64,000 nt of DNA from Gemmatimonas phototrophica (GCF_000695095.2 NZ_CP011454.1:2046001-2110000); one strand, 5' to 3'; shown: positions 26,365-39,653, counted from the stretch's first letter. The notes: generated by a model from the sequence alone, not told the origin. Program-made: numbers and translations.

Positions 26365-26484
26365 ATGTCACAGTGTGCAGGGTGTCTGGCTGAAACTTCT
26401 TTGAAGTTTTTTTCGCCAAAAGGGTTGCGAAGCCGCAAGGAATGGGCGATTATTGCGACCCTTCGAGTGACTCGGCAGTTTTGA
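26365..26484 (+). CDS. Candidate small protein (39 aa) upstream of the rRNA promoter
   Basis: An ATG at 26365 is preceded by AGGAGG (26351-26356) with eight-base spacing, and an open frame of 39 codons ends at TGA 26482-26484. The product starts MSQCAGCLAETSLKFF and is basic toward the C-terminus, with two Cys in a CxxC pair. I do not recognise it. The frame crosses an A/T-rich terminator-like hairpin (26393-26413), which argues against full translation. It may be a chance frame. Confidence 0.25.
   Translation: MSQCAGCLAETSLKFFSPKGLRSRKEWAIIATLRVTRQF
26393..26413 (+). terminator. A/T-rich terminator-like hairpin in the region before the rRNA promoter
   Basis: A 7-bp stem (AAACTTC 26393-26399 with GAAGTTT 26403-26409, loop TTT) runs into a T tract ending at 26413. 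It may act as a back-up terminator for read-through from the tRNA cluster. The rest of 26312-26540 holds a 9-bp hairpin (26317-26338) and a longer imperfect stem (26419-26428 with 26454-26463), but no other recognisable gene. Confidence 0.5.
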
Positions 26485-26542
26485 GTTGCTTCGGCGGCCA
26501 AGGTTTTTGGGTGGCAGCGGCGCGATCTCTATCGACGCCCGC

Positions 26543-26595
26543 CAACAAAAAGAAGCGAAAAAGGTGTTGACAAACTCGCTTCAACTTGGTAAGTA
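26543..26595 (+). promoter_or_regulatory. rRNA operon promoter with A-rich UP element
   Basis: A consensus TTGACA (26567-26572), a 17-base spacer and TAAGTA (26590-26595) form the core promoter. Immediately upstream is an A-rich tract (26543-26562, for example ACAAAAAGAAGCGAAAAA), as expected of an UP element. The predicted start near 26602 leaves a leader of about 245 bases before 16S, containing a 9-bp hairpin around 26642-26662 and boxA. Confidence 0.75.
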
Positions 26596-26674
26596 TATGG
26601 GCTGCCACTGAAACGGCGGCAATACAAAAAGATGTAACTTGCGCAGCCCCAAGGGGTTGCGAGCAGTTAGAAAA

Positions 26675-26687
26675 CGCTGTTTGACAA
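26675..26687 (+). promoter_or_regulatory. boxA-like antitermination element in the rRNA leader
   Basis: The 13-base motif CGCTGTTTGACAA is nearly repeated in the 16S-23S spacer (CGCTATTTGACAA, 28498-28510). It resembles the boxA consensus bound by NusB/NusE. The placement, one in the leader and one in the spacer, matches E. coli rrn operons. The embedded TTGACA is unlikely to be a -35 box, because no good -10 lies 16-18 bases on. Confidence 0.6.
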
Positions 26688-26845
26688 TCGAAGATAAGAT
26701 CGATGGATGTGCGGGGCGGTCTCAATGACCTGCGGCTGATCAGGGCTGCAGCGAGAGATCAACCTGAATTCATTAAGTGATTCCGAGCGATCGCCTTTGG
26801 GCGGATCGCGAGGAAGAGCCTATCAAAAGGCTCCAAGAGGTAAAA

Positions 26846-31642
<4,797 letters not shown>

Positions 31643-31786
31643 CCCCCTTGGGGTTTCCCAAGTGGGGCACAGGAATTCCGCAGAGCACACGCTTGTCATG
31701 GATCGGCCTCGCCCGAAAGGCGACCGATCCCCTACGATCACACCACCCCGTTTGTCGAATCCGCGCAACACTTGCGTGCACGATTC
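31643..31786 (+). other. 23S-5S spacer with a processing-type hairpin
   Basis: The 144-base spacer has no tRNA. A stem of 7 + 5 bp interrupted by a 2-base bulge is formed by 31700-31713 with 31719-31730 (loop CGAAA), as expected of an RNase III-type processing site. An imperfect C/G-rich hairpin follows the 23S end (31644-31667). Confidence 0.6.
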
Positions 31787-31902
<116 letters not shown>

Positions 31903-31911
31903 ACCCTTGAG

Positions 31912-31962
31912 CAGCCCCCGTGGGGAGATCTTCGGATCCCCCCCGGGGGCTGTTTGTTTTTT
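31912..31962 (+). terminator. Intrinsic terminator of the rRNA operon
   Basis: A very long GC-rich hairpin (31912-31930 pairing with 31935-31952, TTCG loop) is followed by TTTGTTTTTT. It closes the 16S-23S-5S transcript about 60 bases before era. Confidence 0.93.
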
Positions 31963-32019
31963 CCGTTAACCCGCTAGCCTTCACCCCGCTCGTCTCCGCA
32001 CTCCCCCAATCCCTATGGC

Positions 32020-32898
32020 ATGACCCGAGCAGGTATCGTTACGGTCGCCGGCTTCCCCAACGCCGGCAAATCCACCCTGCTCAATCGCCTGGTGGGGGAA
32101 AAGCTCGCCATCACCTCCAACAAACCGCAAAGCACCCGCCATCGCATCGTCGGCCTGCGTACCGAAGGCGAGGCCCAGATGGTCATTCTGGATACTCCCG
32201 GCCTGCTGGAGCCCAAGGACACGCTGCACAGCGCCATGCGCAACGCCGCCTTGGCCGCCGTGCGCGATGCGGATGTTCTCGTGCACGTCGTGGATGCCAC
32301 CTCTCGCATTCCCGATAGCTTCCAGGACGCCGCGAAGCTGGCCGCCGCCCCGCGCGCTGCGCTCATTACCGCGCTCAATAAAGTCGACCTGCTCTCAGCA
32401 GAGCAGCGCGAGTCGATTGCCCGTCAGCACCCCGAGGCCGTCTTGATCGCCGCCGCGACCGGGGAAGGCATGGACGACCTGGTGCAAGCCATCACCAAGC
32501 GGCTCCCCGTCAGTCCGTATCTCTATCCCGACGACGATATCTCAACGCAGCCCGTTCGTTTCTTCTGTGCCGAGTTCGTCCGCGAAACCGCACTCGAGCA
32601 GCTGGGCGATGAATTGCCGCATGCGCTGGCCTGTGAAATCGAGGAGTTCCGCGAAGGCTCGTCTCCGCTGTACATTCGCGCGGTCCTGCATGTTGAACGC
32701 GACAGCCAGAAACGCATCGTGATTGGAGCCAACGGACAGCAAATCAAGAAGCTCGGCAAAAGCGCTCGCGAAAAGATCGAGCGCTTCGTCGGCCAGCCCG
32801 TGTACCTCGACCTGTGGGTCAAGGTGCTTCCGAATTGGCGAAAGAACCGCAGCGCGGTCCTCCGCCTCGGGTACGGCGAGCCGAACGAGCGCACCTGA
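32020..32898 (+). CDS. era: GTPase Era
   Basis: Era binds the 3' end of 16S rRNA and assists 30S maturation. The 292 aa protein has G1 GFPNAGKST (11-19), G3 LDTPGL, G4 NKVD, and a C-terminal KH domain (RIVIGANGQQIKKLGKSAREKIERF, about 225-290). It directly follows the rRNA operon terminator. No promoter is obvious in the 57 bases between them. Confidence 0.97.
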   Translation: MTRAGIVTVAGFPNAGKSTLLNRLVGEKLAITSNKPQSTRHRIVGLRTEGEAQMVILDTPGLLEPKDTLHSAMRNAALAAVRDADVLVHVVDATSRIPDSFQDAAKLAAAPRAALITALNKVDLLSAEQRESIARQHPEAVLIAAATGEGMDDLVQAITKRLPVSPYLYPDDDISTQPVRFFCAEFVRETALEQLGDELPHALACEIEEFREGSSPLYIRAVLHVERDSQKRIVIGANGQQIKKLGKSAREKIERFVGQPVYLDLWVKVLPNWRKNRSAVLRLGYGEPNERT

Positions 32899-32906
32899 TC
32901 GTGCGA

Positions 32907-33881
32907 ATGTCTCGCCGTCCACCCTCCATGATGGGGTGGCTGCTTCCCGTACTCCTGCTTCTTCTGGCACAAACGGCAACTGCACAAAACGGTGGCCTGT
33001 TTTTGCTCGTGCCCTTTGGGGCCCGCGCGGTTGGCCAGGGAGAGGCGGTCGTCGCCGACACGACGCTCGGCACCGAAGGCATGTGGTGGAATGCCGCTGC
33101 ACTCGCACGACTCCCCAAACGGGAAGTGGCCATTCACCACTCGCAAACGGTGATCGCCACCAGCGATATGGTGACGTACGCCATCCCGTCCAAGGTGCTC
33201 GGGACGATGGCCGCGTCGGCGTATCTGGTGAATTACGGCGATCAACAGGCCACGGACGCGCAGACCGGCACGCCCATTGGCACCATTACCAACCGGAACT
33301 ACCAACTCGCCCTGTCGTACGCGACCCCCATCGGCAAGCGATTCAATGCCGGGCTCACGTACAAGTTCATCATGCTGCGCTTTCAGTGTAGCGGCGTGTG
33401 TGGGGCCATTCCGGTGATCAGCGGTTCGACCAGTGCGCTTGATCTGGGCGCGCAGTATACGCTCGCCACGAAGATACCGGTCACGCTCGGGATAGCGGCC
33501 CGCAACTTCGGACCGGCATTGCAGGTGAAGGACGCCGAACAGGCTGACCCGCTGCCGAGAGTGATTCAGTTTGGGGCCAGGGCGCGCATACCTGTAAAGT
33601 CACTCGAAGCGTCCAAGGCATCGCTCGATGTCTCCGCGGATGTGCTGAGTGCATCCGCGCTGGGCGGCGGCGCCGGCGGGATCGGGTTGGCGTTGGGGTA
33701 CAGGGAGCAGGCCTTCCTCCGGGCCGGATACAAACTGCAGCGCGGACAGGGCGCGGGGCCTTCTGTCGGGTTCGGCTTTCAGCGCGGAGGCTTTGCAGTG
33801 GACATCGCCCGGCGCTTTGATGCCCTGTCCTCCCAGCTGGGGGAGCCTCCCACGTACGTCTCGCTACGGGCCCGCTTCTAA
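32907..33881 (+). CDS. PorV/PorQ-like outer-membrane beta-barrel protein
   Basis: The 324 aa product has a signal peptide (MMGWLLPVLLLLLAQTATAQ) and the PorV/PorQ family opening FGARAVGQGEAVVADTTLGTEGMWWNAAALARL, followed by repeated amphipathic beta strands and a C-terminal aromatic residue (VSLRARF), typical of FadL/PorV-like barrels. In Bacteroidota PorV acts in type IX secretion, but family members occur in phyla without that system. Start ATG 32907 is chosen over GTG 32901 and an upstream in-frame start at 32814 inside era. It overlaps the next gene by one base. Confidence 0.75.
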   Translation: MSRRPPSMMGWLLPVLLLLLAQTATAQNGGLFLLVPFGARAVGQGEAVVADTTLGTEGMWWNAAALARLPKREVAIHHSQTVIATSDMVTYAIPSKVLGTMAASAYLVNYGDQQATDAQTGTPIGTITNRNYQLALSYATPIGKRFNAGLTYKFIMLRFQCSGVCGAIPVISGSTSALDLGAQYTLATKIPVTLGIAARNFGPALQVKDAEQADPLPRVIQFGARARIPVKSLEASKASLDVSADVLSASALGGGAGGIGLALGYREQAFLRAGYKLQRGQGAGPSVGFGFQRGGFAVDIARRFDALSSQLGEPPTYVSLRARF

Positions 33882-34798
33882 TGCGCCCCCGGACATCCCT
33901 GCTCGCGCTGGTTGCGGTGGTGAGCGGAACGACGGCGCCCCGAATGGGGGCCCAGAACGCCCCCGTGGCCCTTCAGCATCGGGCAACCGAAGTGGCTGCC
34001 AATACCGTAGGCTCCGGCACGATGGCCTCCGGGCTCCAGCCGGCGCTAACGGCAGCGGCGGACCCGCCGCGGGCGCCGTGGTGGGCTCCCGTGGCGTCTG
34101 GAGTGGTGCCGGGGGCGGGGCAGTTCGCACTCAGGCAACAGCGGAGTGTCGCTTATCTGGTGGCGGAAGCGTTTCTCGTGGTGCAGTACTTCGCAGCACG
34201 ACGGGATGGCAATCGCGAACGCGACGCCTATCGGGCGCTGGCGATGAATGTCGCCCGCCAGCCATTTGGGGGTACACAGCCTGGCACCTGGGACTATTAC
34301 GAGCGCCTGGAGCAATTCCTCGAGAGTGGTGCCTACGATCGTGTACCAGGCGGCGCGCTCGACCCTGAAACAGATCCCGCGACGTACAATGGGTTCCGCT
34401 GGCAGTTGGCCCGTGAGACCTATTGGCTCAACCCCAACACAGCACCGGCTGTGGGGAGCAGCGAGTATCAGCGGGCCCTCGATTTTTACCAGCGCAATGC
34501 AGTCGGTGAAGCATTCCGGTGGAGCTGGCGGGACGCACAGTTGCAGCAGGACGTCTATGTGCAGACCATCCGAGGGGCCAACCGCAGCTACCAGCGGGCC
34601 GTGAACATGCTCGGCGTCGTCGCCGTCAATCACCTCGCCAGCCTGATCGATGCCTATGTGAGCGTGCGCATTCGTCACTTTGGTGGCGCCGGCGTTGGCG
34701 TCGGGGGCTATGCCGTGGATGGTGTTCATGCCGGCTACCAGCCCACGTCGGCCTACTCTGGCAATTGGCAGGCAGGAGTACGGCTCGCACCGCGCTGA
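33881..34798 (+). CDS. Exported protein of unknown function with a PGAGQ (DUF5683-like) segment
   Basis: Function unknown. The 305 aa protein begins with a signal peptide (to about residue 24, GAQ), then a linker, then WWAPVASGVVPGAGQFALRQQRSVAYLVAEAFLV (about 66-100), matching the pattern of the 203 aa protein at 18305. The remainder is helical with many Tyr/Trp, and it ends in a segment that could be beta-rich (GVGVGGYAVDGVHAGYQ). Its ATG shares a base with the PorV-like stop (TAATG), so the two are probably co-expressed. Confidence 0.55.
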   Translation: MRPRTSLLALVAVVSGTTAPRMGAQNAPVALQHRATEVAANTVGSGTMASGLQPALTAAADPPRAPWWAPVASGVVPGAGQFALRQQRSVAYLVAEAFLVVQYFAARRDGNRERDAYRALAMNVARQPFGGTQPGTWDYYERLEQFLESGAYDRVPGGALDPETDPATYNGFRWQLARETYWLNPNTAPAVGSSEYQRALDFYQRNAVGEAFRWSWRDAQLQQDVYVQTIRGANRSYQRAVNMLGVVAVNHLASLIDAYVSVRIRHFGGAGVGVGGYAVDGVHAGYQPTSAYSGNWQAGVRLAPR

Positions 34799-34894
34799 TC
34801 GTTGCACTGATCGCCGCGCAGCTGCAGAAGCGCCTGCCCAATGACGGCAGGTTCGCACTTTGTGACGGTCGACACATCGTGCCGAATGGCGGAG

Positions 34895-34900
34895 TATGAT
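34895..34900 (+). promoter_or_regulatory. Possible -10 box before the GGDDF protein
   Basis: A TATGAT hexamer lies about 95 bases before the ATG at 34997, in a 198-base gap. No convincing -35 is found at 16-18 bases (closest is TCGACA at 20). The gap holds nothing else that I recognise. Confidence 0.25.
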
Positions 34901-34996
34901 CGTCTGTTTGTTGAGCACCCTTCTGTCCCGGCTTCACGGGAGCGGACGTGCTGAGGGTTCCTGCTGGGCGCCGCGGCCCATACCACCTCACAGATC

Positions 34997-36022
34997 ATGA
35001 CGCACTCCACCAACGATCAGAACGCCATGCTGTTATCGGCGCGAGATGACGACGCGCCCGCCTGGTTGGCAGCGTGGTGGAGTAGCTATGACGGGATGTG
35101 TCAGATCACCCGGGATCCGGTGGTGGTTATGGAGCAGGCGCTGAAAGCGCGCCCCCGTCTCATCGTGATCGACGCGTGCGGCACTGACGAGTGGACGGTC
35201 GCCGCCATTGCCGCGTGTCGGCGACTCAAGCGGGACACCTACACCGGAATCGTACCGGTGTACATGATCGTGCCACCGACCGCATTTGCGGACGCGTTTG
35301 CCGCAGGAGCCGACGAGGTCGTGCGCGACACGGTGGACGCCGAGGAAGCGTTGGCTCGCCTGACCGCCACGCTTCGGCGGAGCGATCGCGACACGGATGT
35401 GCATCCCTCCACCCGGCTACCGGGAGCGAGGGAGATTGAAGCCGAGCTGTCGCGCCGGGTGGCCTCCGGCGAGAAGTTTGCTGCCTGCTATGCCGACCTC
35501 GATCATTTCAAGGAGTTCAATGATCGGTATGGGTACCACCACGGCGATCAGGTTATCCGTCTGGTGGCGCGCATCCTGCACGATGTCGTCAAGGGGCTCT
35601 GCGTTGAGGAGGGCTTCGTGGGCCATATTGGCGGCGATGACTTCCTCTTCACCATTCCGCTGGCGGCCGTACCGCGGGTCTGCGATGAAGTCGTGCATGT
35701 TTTTGACGAATTGATACCGCTGCAGTATTCCGAGCAGGACCGTCGCGTGGGATATTTCTTTGGCAAGGATCGCCGAGGTCAGCTCCATCGGGTGCCGCTC
35801 ATGACTCTGTCCGTGGGCGTGGTCACCAACCAGCGGCGCCATTTCACGCGCGGAATCGAGGTCAGCGAGTTGGCGACGGAAATGAAGAGCTATGCGAAGA
35901 CGTTGCCGGGGTCGGTGTGGGCGGTGGATCGTCGTCGGGACGAGCCTGCGTCGGCGATGCAGCCAGGCGCCGAGCCACTCCGGGACCGTGGGGAGAAGCG
36001 TTCGTCGGTGGGAGGCGTCTGA
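34997..36022 (+). CDS. Receiver-like plus GGDDF domain protein (putative diguanylate cyclase)
   Basis: This 341 aa protein has an N-terminal receiver-like domain (about 10-128; acidic residues DDD at 17-19 and a candidate phospho-acceptor Asp59 in LIVIDACG) and a GGDEF-type domain (about 138-325; ACYADLDHFKEFNDRYGYHHGDQ, then GGDDF at 212-216). The canonical E of GGDEF is D, and no RxxD I-site precedes it. There is an insertion of about 20 aa after the motif (QYSEQDRRVGYFFGKDRRG) before LSVGVV. It may make c-di-GMP or may only bind GTP; I cannot tell which. Its stop overlaps the ATG of the zinc-ribbon gene. Confidence 0.7.
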   Translation: MTHSTNDQNAMLLSARDDDAPAWLAAWWSSYDGMCQITRDPVVVMEQALKARPRLIVIDACGTDEWTVAAIAACRRLKRDTYTGIVPVYMIVPPTAFADAFAAGADEVVRDTVDAEEALARLTATLRRSDRDTDVHPSTRLPGAREIEAELSRRVASGEKFAACYADLDHFKEFNDRYGYHHGDQVIRLVARILHDVVKGLCVEEGFVGHIGGDDFLFTIPLAAVPRVCDEVVHVFDELIPLQYSEQDRRVGYFFGKDRRGQLHRVPLMTLSVGVVTNQRRHFTRGIEVSELATEMKSYAKTLPGSVWAVDRRRDEPASAMQPGAEPLRDRGEKRSSVGGV

Positions 36023-36825
36023 TGACGGTGTCGTGTCCTGAATGTCGCTCGGTATTCCGGGTTGATCCGGCCAAGGTGCCGGCTACCGGCGTCCGGGCGC
36101 GCTGCTCGGTGTGTGGTGGTGTGATCGCGATCGCGGGGGGGACACTCCCGGTCTCGGTGACGCCGGTGGGGGCCAGTACGGCCGTCCCAGCCTTTTCTGG
36201 TGGTGTCTCGCGAGCGACGCCCGGAATGGCGACCGCAGCGCCGGCCGCACGTCGGGCGACGCCACTGGCGCCGCAGGTACCAGTGGCGGTGCAGGCGCCC
36301 ACGCCGGTGCGAGCGACTGGAGCCGTGATGGCCGCGCAGCCGACGCCGGTCAACCTTCACGTGGTTGTCGAACAGGCACAGCCCGGACAGGCGGCCCCGT
36401 CGCGCCCTGCCACGCCATTGGCCTCCCCGGCCGTGGCCGCACCGGCGCCAGCCCCAATGGCGGCCCCAGTGGCGTCGCCGGTGACCGTGACCTCCGCCAC
36501 GCCTTACCCCGTCCCGGCCATGGCGACACCGGCCGCCGGAACGCCGGCTGCGGGCAAGAAGCCCATCAACCCGTTCCTTCGAGCGGACCCCTCGCAGCGC
36601 GCCCGCCGCTTGGCGCGGGCGCTGGTGTCTGACCTGGTGGCCTACCATCCGCAGAAGCGCGAGGAAGGGCTACGCGATGGCACACTCCGTCAGCTCTTTC
36701 GCGAAGAGATCAAGAAGAGCTACGAGGAATACGTGGAACAGGTTGGGCGCGAGGTGGCCGAATCGGCGCCTCACTTTCAGGAAGCCCTGAACGAAATCCT
36801 GGCCGGGGGCCGTCGGCTGTTCTAG
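36022..36825 (+). CDS. MJ0042-type zinc-ribbon protein with a Pro/Ala-rich linker
   Basis: The 267 aa product begins MTVSCPECRSVFRVDPAKVPATGVRARCSVCGG, a four-cysteine zinc ribbon (C5, C8, C28, C31) of the MJ0042 family. A low-complexity Ala/Pro/Thr/Val linker spans about 45-175, and a conserved charged helical C-terminus (about 185-267, RARRLARALVSDLVAYHPQKREEG...) follows. Proteins of this build are common in Deltaproteobacteria-like and Gemmatimonadota genomes, often next to signalling genes; their function is unknown. ATG 36022 overlaps the previous TGA (TGATG). Confidence 0.65.
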   Translation: MTVSCPECRSVFRVDPAKVPATGVRARCSVCGGVIAIAGGTLPVSVTPVGASTAVPAFSGGVSRATPGMATAAPAARRATPLAPQVPVAVQAPTPVRATGAVMAAQPTPVNLHVVVEQAQPGQAAPSRPATPLASPAVAAPAPAPMAAPVASPVTVTSATPYPVPAMATPAAGTPAAGKKPINPFLRADPSQRARRLARALVSDLVAYHPQKREEGLRDGTLRQLFREEIKKSYEEYVEQVGREVAESAPHFQEALNEILAGGRRLF

Positions 36826-36988
36826 CAGGGTGTTGTCGCCCGATACCTCCTGTTTTGCACGTGATACGACTGTTCCGGCGTGAGCAGACCCGATAGCTTC
36901 CAAGCATTCGAGGGCAGGTTACGCCGCAGGCAAATCTCGGGCCGCTTTCCCCTGCGGAAGGCGGCTCGTGTCGTACATGGAGAAGCGC

Positions 36989-38114
36989 ATGCAGGATGGC
37001 GAACGGATCAAGGTGCTCGCGAAGTCGGACGAACGACTCGCGGACATCCGGAGGTATCTTTGACGTCGAGTCCAAGCGCTCGACGCTGAACAGCTACGAA
37101 GAGGAAATGGCTGACGCGGCCTTCTGGAATGATCAGGAGCATGCGCGCGACATTGTGCAGCAGGTAAAGGTCCTCAAGGGGTGGGTCGAACCGGTGGACT
37201 CTCTCACCGCGCGCATTGCCAGCGCCCGCGAACTCGATGAGCTGCTGGGGATGGAGCCCGATGTCGCGATGAACGCGGACCTCGATGCCGAAGTGGAACG
37301 CATCGTGACCGAACTCGACGCGTTCGAGCTCAAGGGGCTGCTGCGCGGCCGCGATGACTTCCGCGACGCCCAGCTCGAAATCTCGGCTGGCGCCGGCGGG
37401 ACCGAAGCGCAGGACTGGGCCAGCATGTTGCTACGGCTCTACACGCGCTGGGCGGAACGCAAGGGCTTCGAGTTGGAAATGCTCGACCTGTCTGAAGGCG
37501 AAGAAGCCGGCATCAAGGGCGCGGTGCTCGAAATCAAGGGGCAGTACGCGTACGGCTTTCTGCGTCCGGAGTCCGGGGTCCATCGTCTCGTCCGCATCTC
37601 GCCGTTCGACTCGCAGGCCCGTCGCCATACGAGCTTTGCGTCGGTGTTCGTGTATCCCGTCGTGAACGAGGAAATCAACATCGAGATCCGCGAAGAAGAT
37701 CTGCGAATCGATGTGTACCGTGCGTCGGGTGCGGGTGGACAGCACGTCAACAAGACGTCGAGCGCCGTGCGCATTACGCACATGCCGACCGGCATCGTAT
37801 GTGCTTCGCAGGCGGAACGGTCGCAGTTCAAGAACAAGGCCACGGCCATGAAGCAGCTGAAGAACAAGCTGTACCAGCTCGAGAGCGACAAGTTGGCGGC
37901 TGCCAAGGCGCTGCTCGACGCCAATAAGCAGGACGTGTCCTTCGGCAGTCAGATCCGCAGCTACGTCTTCCAGCCCTATACGATGGTCAACGACCACCGC
38001 ACCGAACTCAAGATCGCCGACGTACAGAAGGTCATGGACGGCGACATCGATCCGTTTATTCAGGCGTACCTCAAGCAGGAGAGCAGCGCCGGTGTGGAAG
38101 GGGGGCTGTCGTGA
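36989..38114 (+). CDS. prfB: Peptide chain release factor 2, with programmed +1 frameshift
   Basis: RF2 releases peptides at UGA and UAA. It is encoded in two frames. Frame 1 starts at ATG 36989 (GGAGAAG ribosome-binding site; in-frame ATG 36977 and GTG 36968 are alternatives) and reads 24 codons ending RRYL to an in-frame UGA at 37061-37063. Frame 2 continues with DVESKRSTLNSYEEEM from 37062 to the end, 374 aa in total. The slippery site has the E. coli prfB form: an AGG-type Shine-Dalgarno sequence, TAT, CTT, TGA, C. The RF2 tripeptide SPF (RISPFDSQ) and the catalytic GAGGQHVNK motif are present. It overlaps lysS by 4 bases. Confidence 0.95.
37049..37064 (+). promoter_or_regulatory. Programmed +1 frameshift site of prfB
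   Basis: The elements in order are: a CGGAGG internal Shine-Dalgarno sequence (37049-37054), TAT, CTT (37058-37060), stop TGA (37061-37063), and C at 37064. When RF2 is scarce, UGA is decoded slowly, the CUU-bound tRNA slips to UUU and the ribosome continues in +1. This is the classic autoregulatory loop of RF2. Confidence 0.95.
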
Positions 38115-39643
38115 GCGATGAATCGATGAGCAACGGCGTAGATGCCGGAGAGCAGAAGCAGGAACTCAACTTCCTCATGCAGGCGCGTCGCGACAAACTG
38201 GATCGCTTGCGCGAGGCGGGCGTCGAGCCGTTTGGCTATTCGTACGCGCGGTCACATACGGCCACCGAGGCCATCGCGGCGCTGGGTGACGCGGATGAAG
38301 GGCCGGAAGTAAGCGTGGCCGGCCGTTTGGTCTCCTGGCGCAGTCAGGGGAAGACCGCGTTTGGGCACCTCGCCGACATGGACGGCCGCGTACAGTTGTA
38401 CTTCCGCAAGGACGAAGTAGGGGACGCGCTCTTTGCCCAGCTGGGTGACTACGATCTTGGCGACTGGATCGGCGTGCGCGGCCACATGATGCGCACGCGC
38501 ACCGGTGAGGCCACCGTGAAGGTGGCCCACGTCGAAATGCTCTCGAAGTCGCTGCGTCCGCTTCCGCTGGGGAAGGAACAGCTCGTCGATGGGCAGGTGG
38601 TTCGCTATTCGGCGTTCAGCGATACGGAGCAGCGCGCGCGTCAGCGCTACGCTGATCTGGCGGTGCACCCGGAGGTTCGGGCGCTGTTCCGCGCCCGTTC
38701 GGTACTCACGCGTACCATTCGCTCCCAGCTTGACGCCCTCGGTTATCTCGAAGTGGAAACGCCGGTGTTGCAGCCGCTGTATGGCGGCGCCGCCGCCCGT
38801 CCGTTCATCACGCACCACAACACGCTCGACATGCCGCTCTATTTGCGGATTGCCGACGAGTTGTATCTCAAGCGACTCATCGTGGGTGGCTTTGAGCGGG
38901 TGTACGAAATTGGCCATGACTTCCGCAACGAAGGCATCGACCGGACGCACAATCCGGAATTCACGATGCTCGAGTTCTACGAAGCGTTTGCGGATTACAC
39001 CACCATGATGTCCCGTGTGGAATCATTGCTGGTGGGCGCTGCGGAGGCCATTCGCGCCATTCCCATTGTGGGTGAGAAGGTCCCGCATCTGGTCACGCCG
39101 TTCCCCCGCATTGAGTGGGTGCCAAGCCTGTCCAAAGCGGCGGGCGCCGATGTGATGGCGATCAGTGATGCGGAGCTGCGCACGCTGGCCGAGCGCATTG
39201 GGGTGCCAAAGGTGGCGACGCTCAGCCGGCCCAAAGTGCTGGATGAGATGTTCCAGGCGTTGGTGGAATCGCAGATCGATACGCCCACCTTTGTCGTGGA
39301 TTATCCCAAGGAACTTTCGCCGCTGGCCAAGCCCAAGCGGGGCGGACCCGAAGGGATCACTGAGCGTTTTGAACTGTTCGCACGCGGGAAAGAGTTGGCC
39401 AACGCCTTCTCGGAACTCAACGACCCGATCGATCAGCGCGAGCGCTTTGAGGCGCAAGCGGCCTTGCGTGCCGCCGGCGACGACGAGGCCAGCGGCGTGG
39501 ACGAGGATTACCTGCGGGCCATGGAGTACGGCATGCCGCCGACTGGCGGGGTCGGGATCGGCATCGATCGCCTGTTCATGTACCTCACCGATACGCAGAA
39601 TATCCGGGACGTGATTCTGTTCCCCACGATGCGCCCCGAGTGA
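38111..39643 (+). CDS. lysS: Lysyl-tRNA synthetase (class II)
   Basis: LysS charges tRNA(Lys). The 510 aa protein has an N-terminal OB-fold anticodon-binding domain (about 65-150, VSVAGRLVSWRSQGKTAFGHLADMDGRVQLYFRKD) and a class II core with motif 2 (FRNEGIDRTHNPEFTMLEFYEAFADY) and motif 3 (GVGIGIDRLFMYLTDTQNIRDVILFP). GTG 38111 overlaps the prfB stop (GTGA). The cognate tRNA-Lys(CTT) is at 26200. Confidence 0.97.
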   Translation: MSDESMSNGVDAGEQKQELNFLMQARRDKLDRLREAGVEPFGYSYARSHTATEAIAALGDADEGPEVSVAGRLVSWRSQGKTAFGHLADMDGRVQLYFRKDEVGDALFAQLGDYDLGDWIGVRGHMMRTRTGEATVKVAHVEMLSKSLRPLPLGKEQLVDGQVVRYSAFSDTEQRARQRYADLAVHPEVRALFRARSVLTRTIRSQLDALGYLEVETPVLQPLYGGAAARPFITHHNTLDMPLYLRIADELYLKRLIVGGFERVYEIGHDFRNEGIDRTHNPEFTMLEFYEAFADYTTMMSRVESLLVGAAEAIRAIPIVGEKVPHLVTPFPRIEWVPSLSKAAGADVMAISDAELRTLAERIGVPKVATLSRPKVLDEMFQALVESQIDTPTFVVDYPKELSPLAKPKRGGPEGITERFELFARGKELANAFSELNDPIDQRERFEAQAALRAAGDDEASGVDEDYLRAMEYGMPPTGGVGIGIDRLFMYLTDTQNIRDVILFPTMRPE

Positions 39644-39653
39644 GCGTGGCAAC

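Noticed and set aside
26681-26709. TTGACA at 26681 as a second rRNA promoter
   Set aside because: No acceptable -10 lies 16-18 bases downstream, and the motif is repeated in the spacer, which fits boxA better.
36924-36957. Hairpin masking the prfB ribosome-binding site
   Set aside because: A 7-bp CCGCAGG/CCTGCGG pairing exists, but it only touches the site of the less likely GTG start, so a regulatory role is not supported.
36996-38114. prfB reading as a frameshifted pseudogene
   Set aside because: The CTT-TGA-C site, internal Shine-Dalgarno sequence and intact downstream frame are the standard programmed frameshift, not damage.
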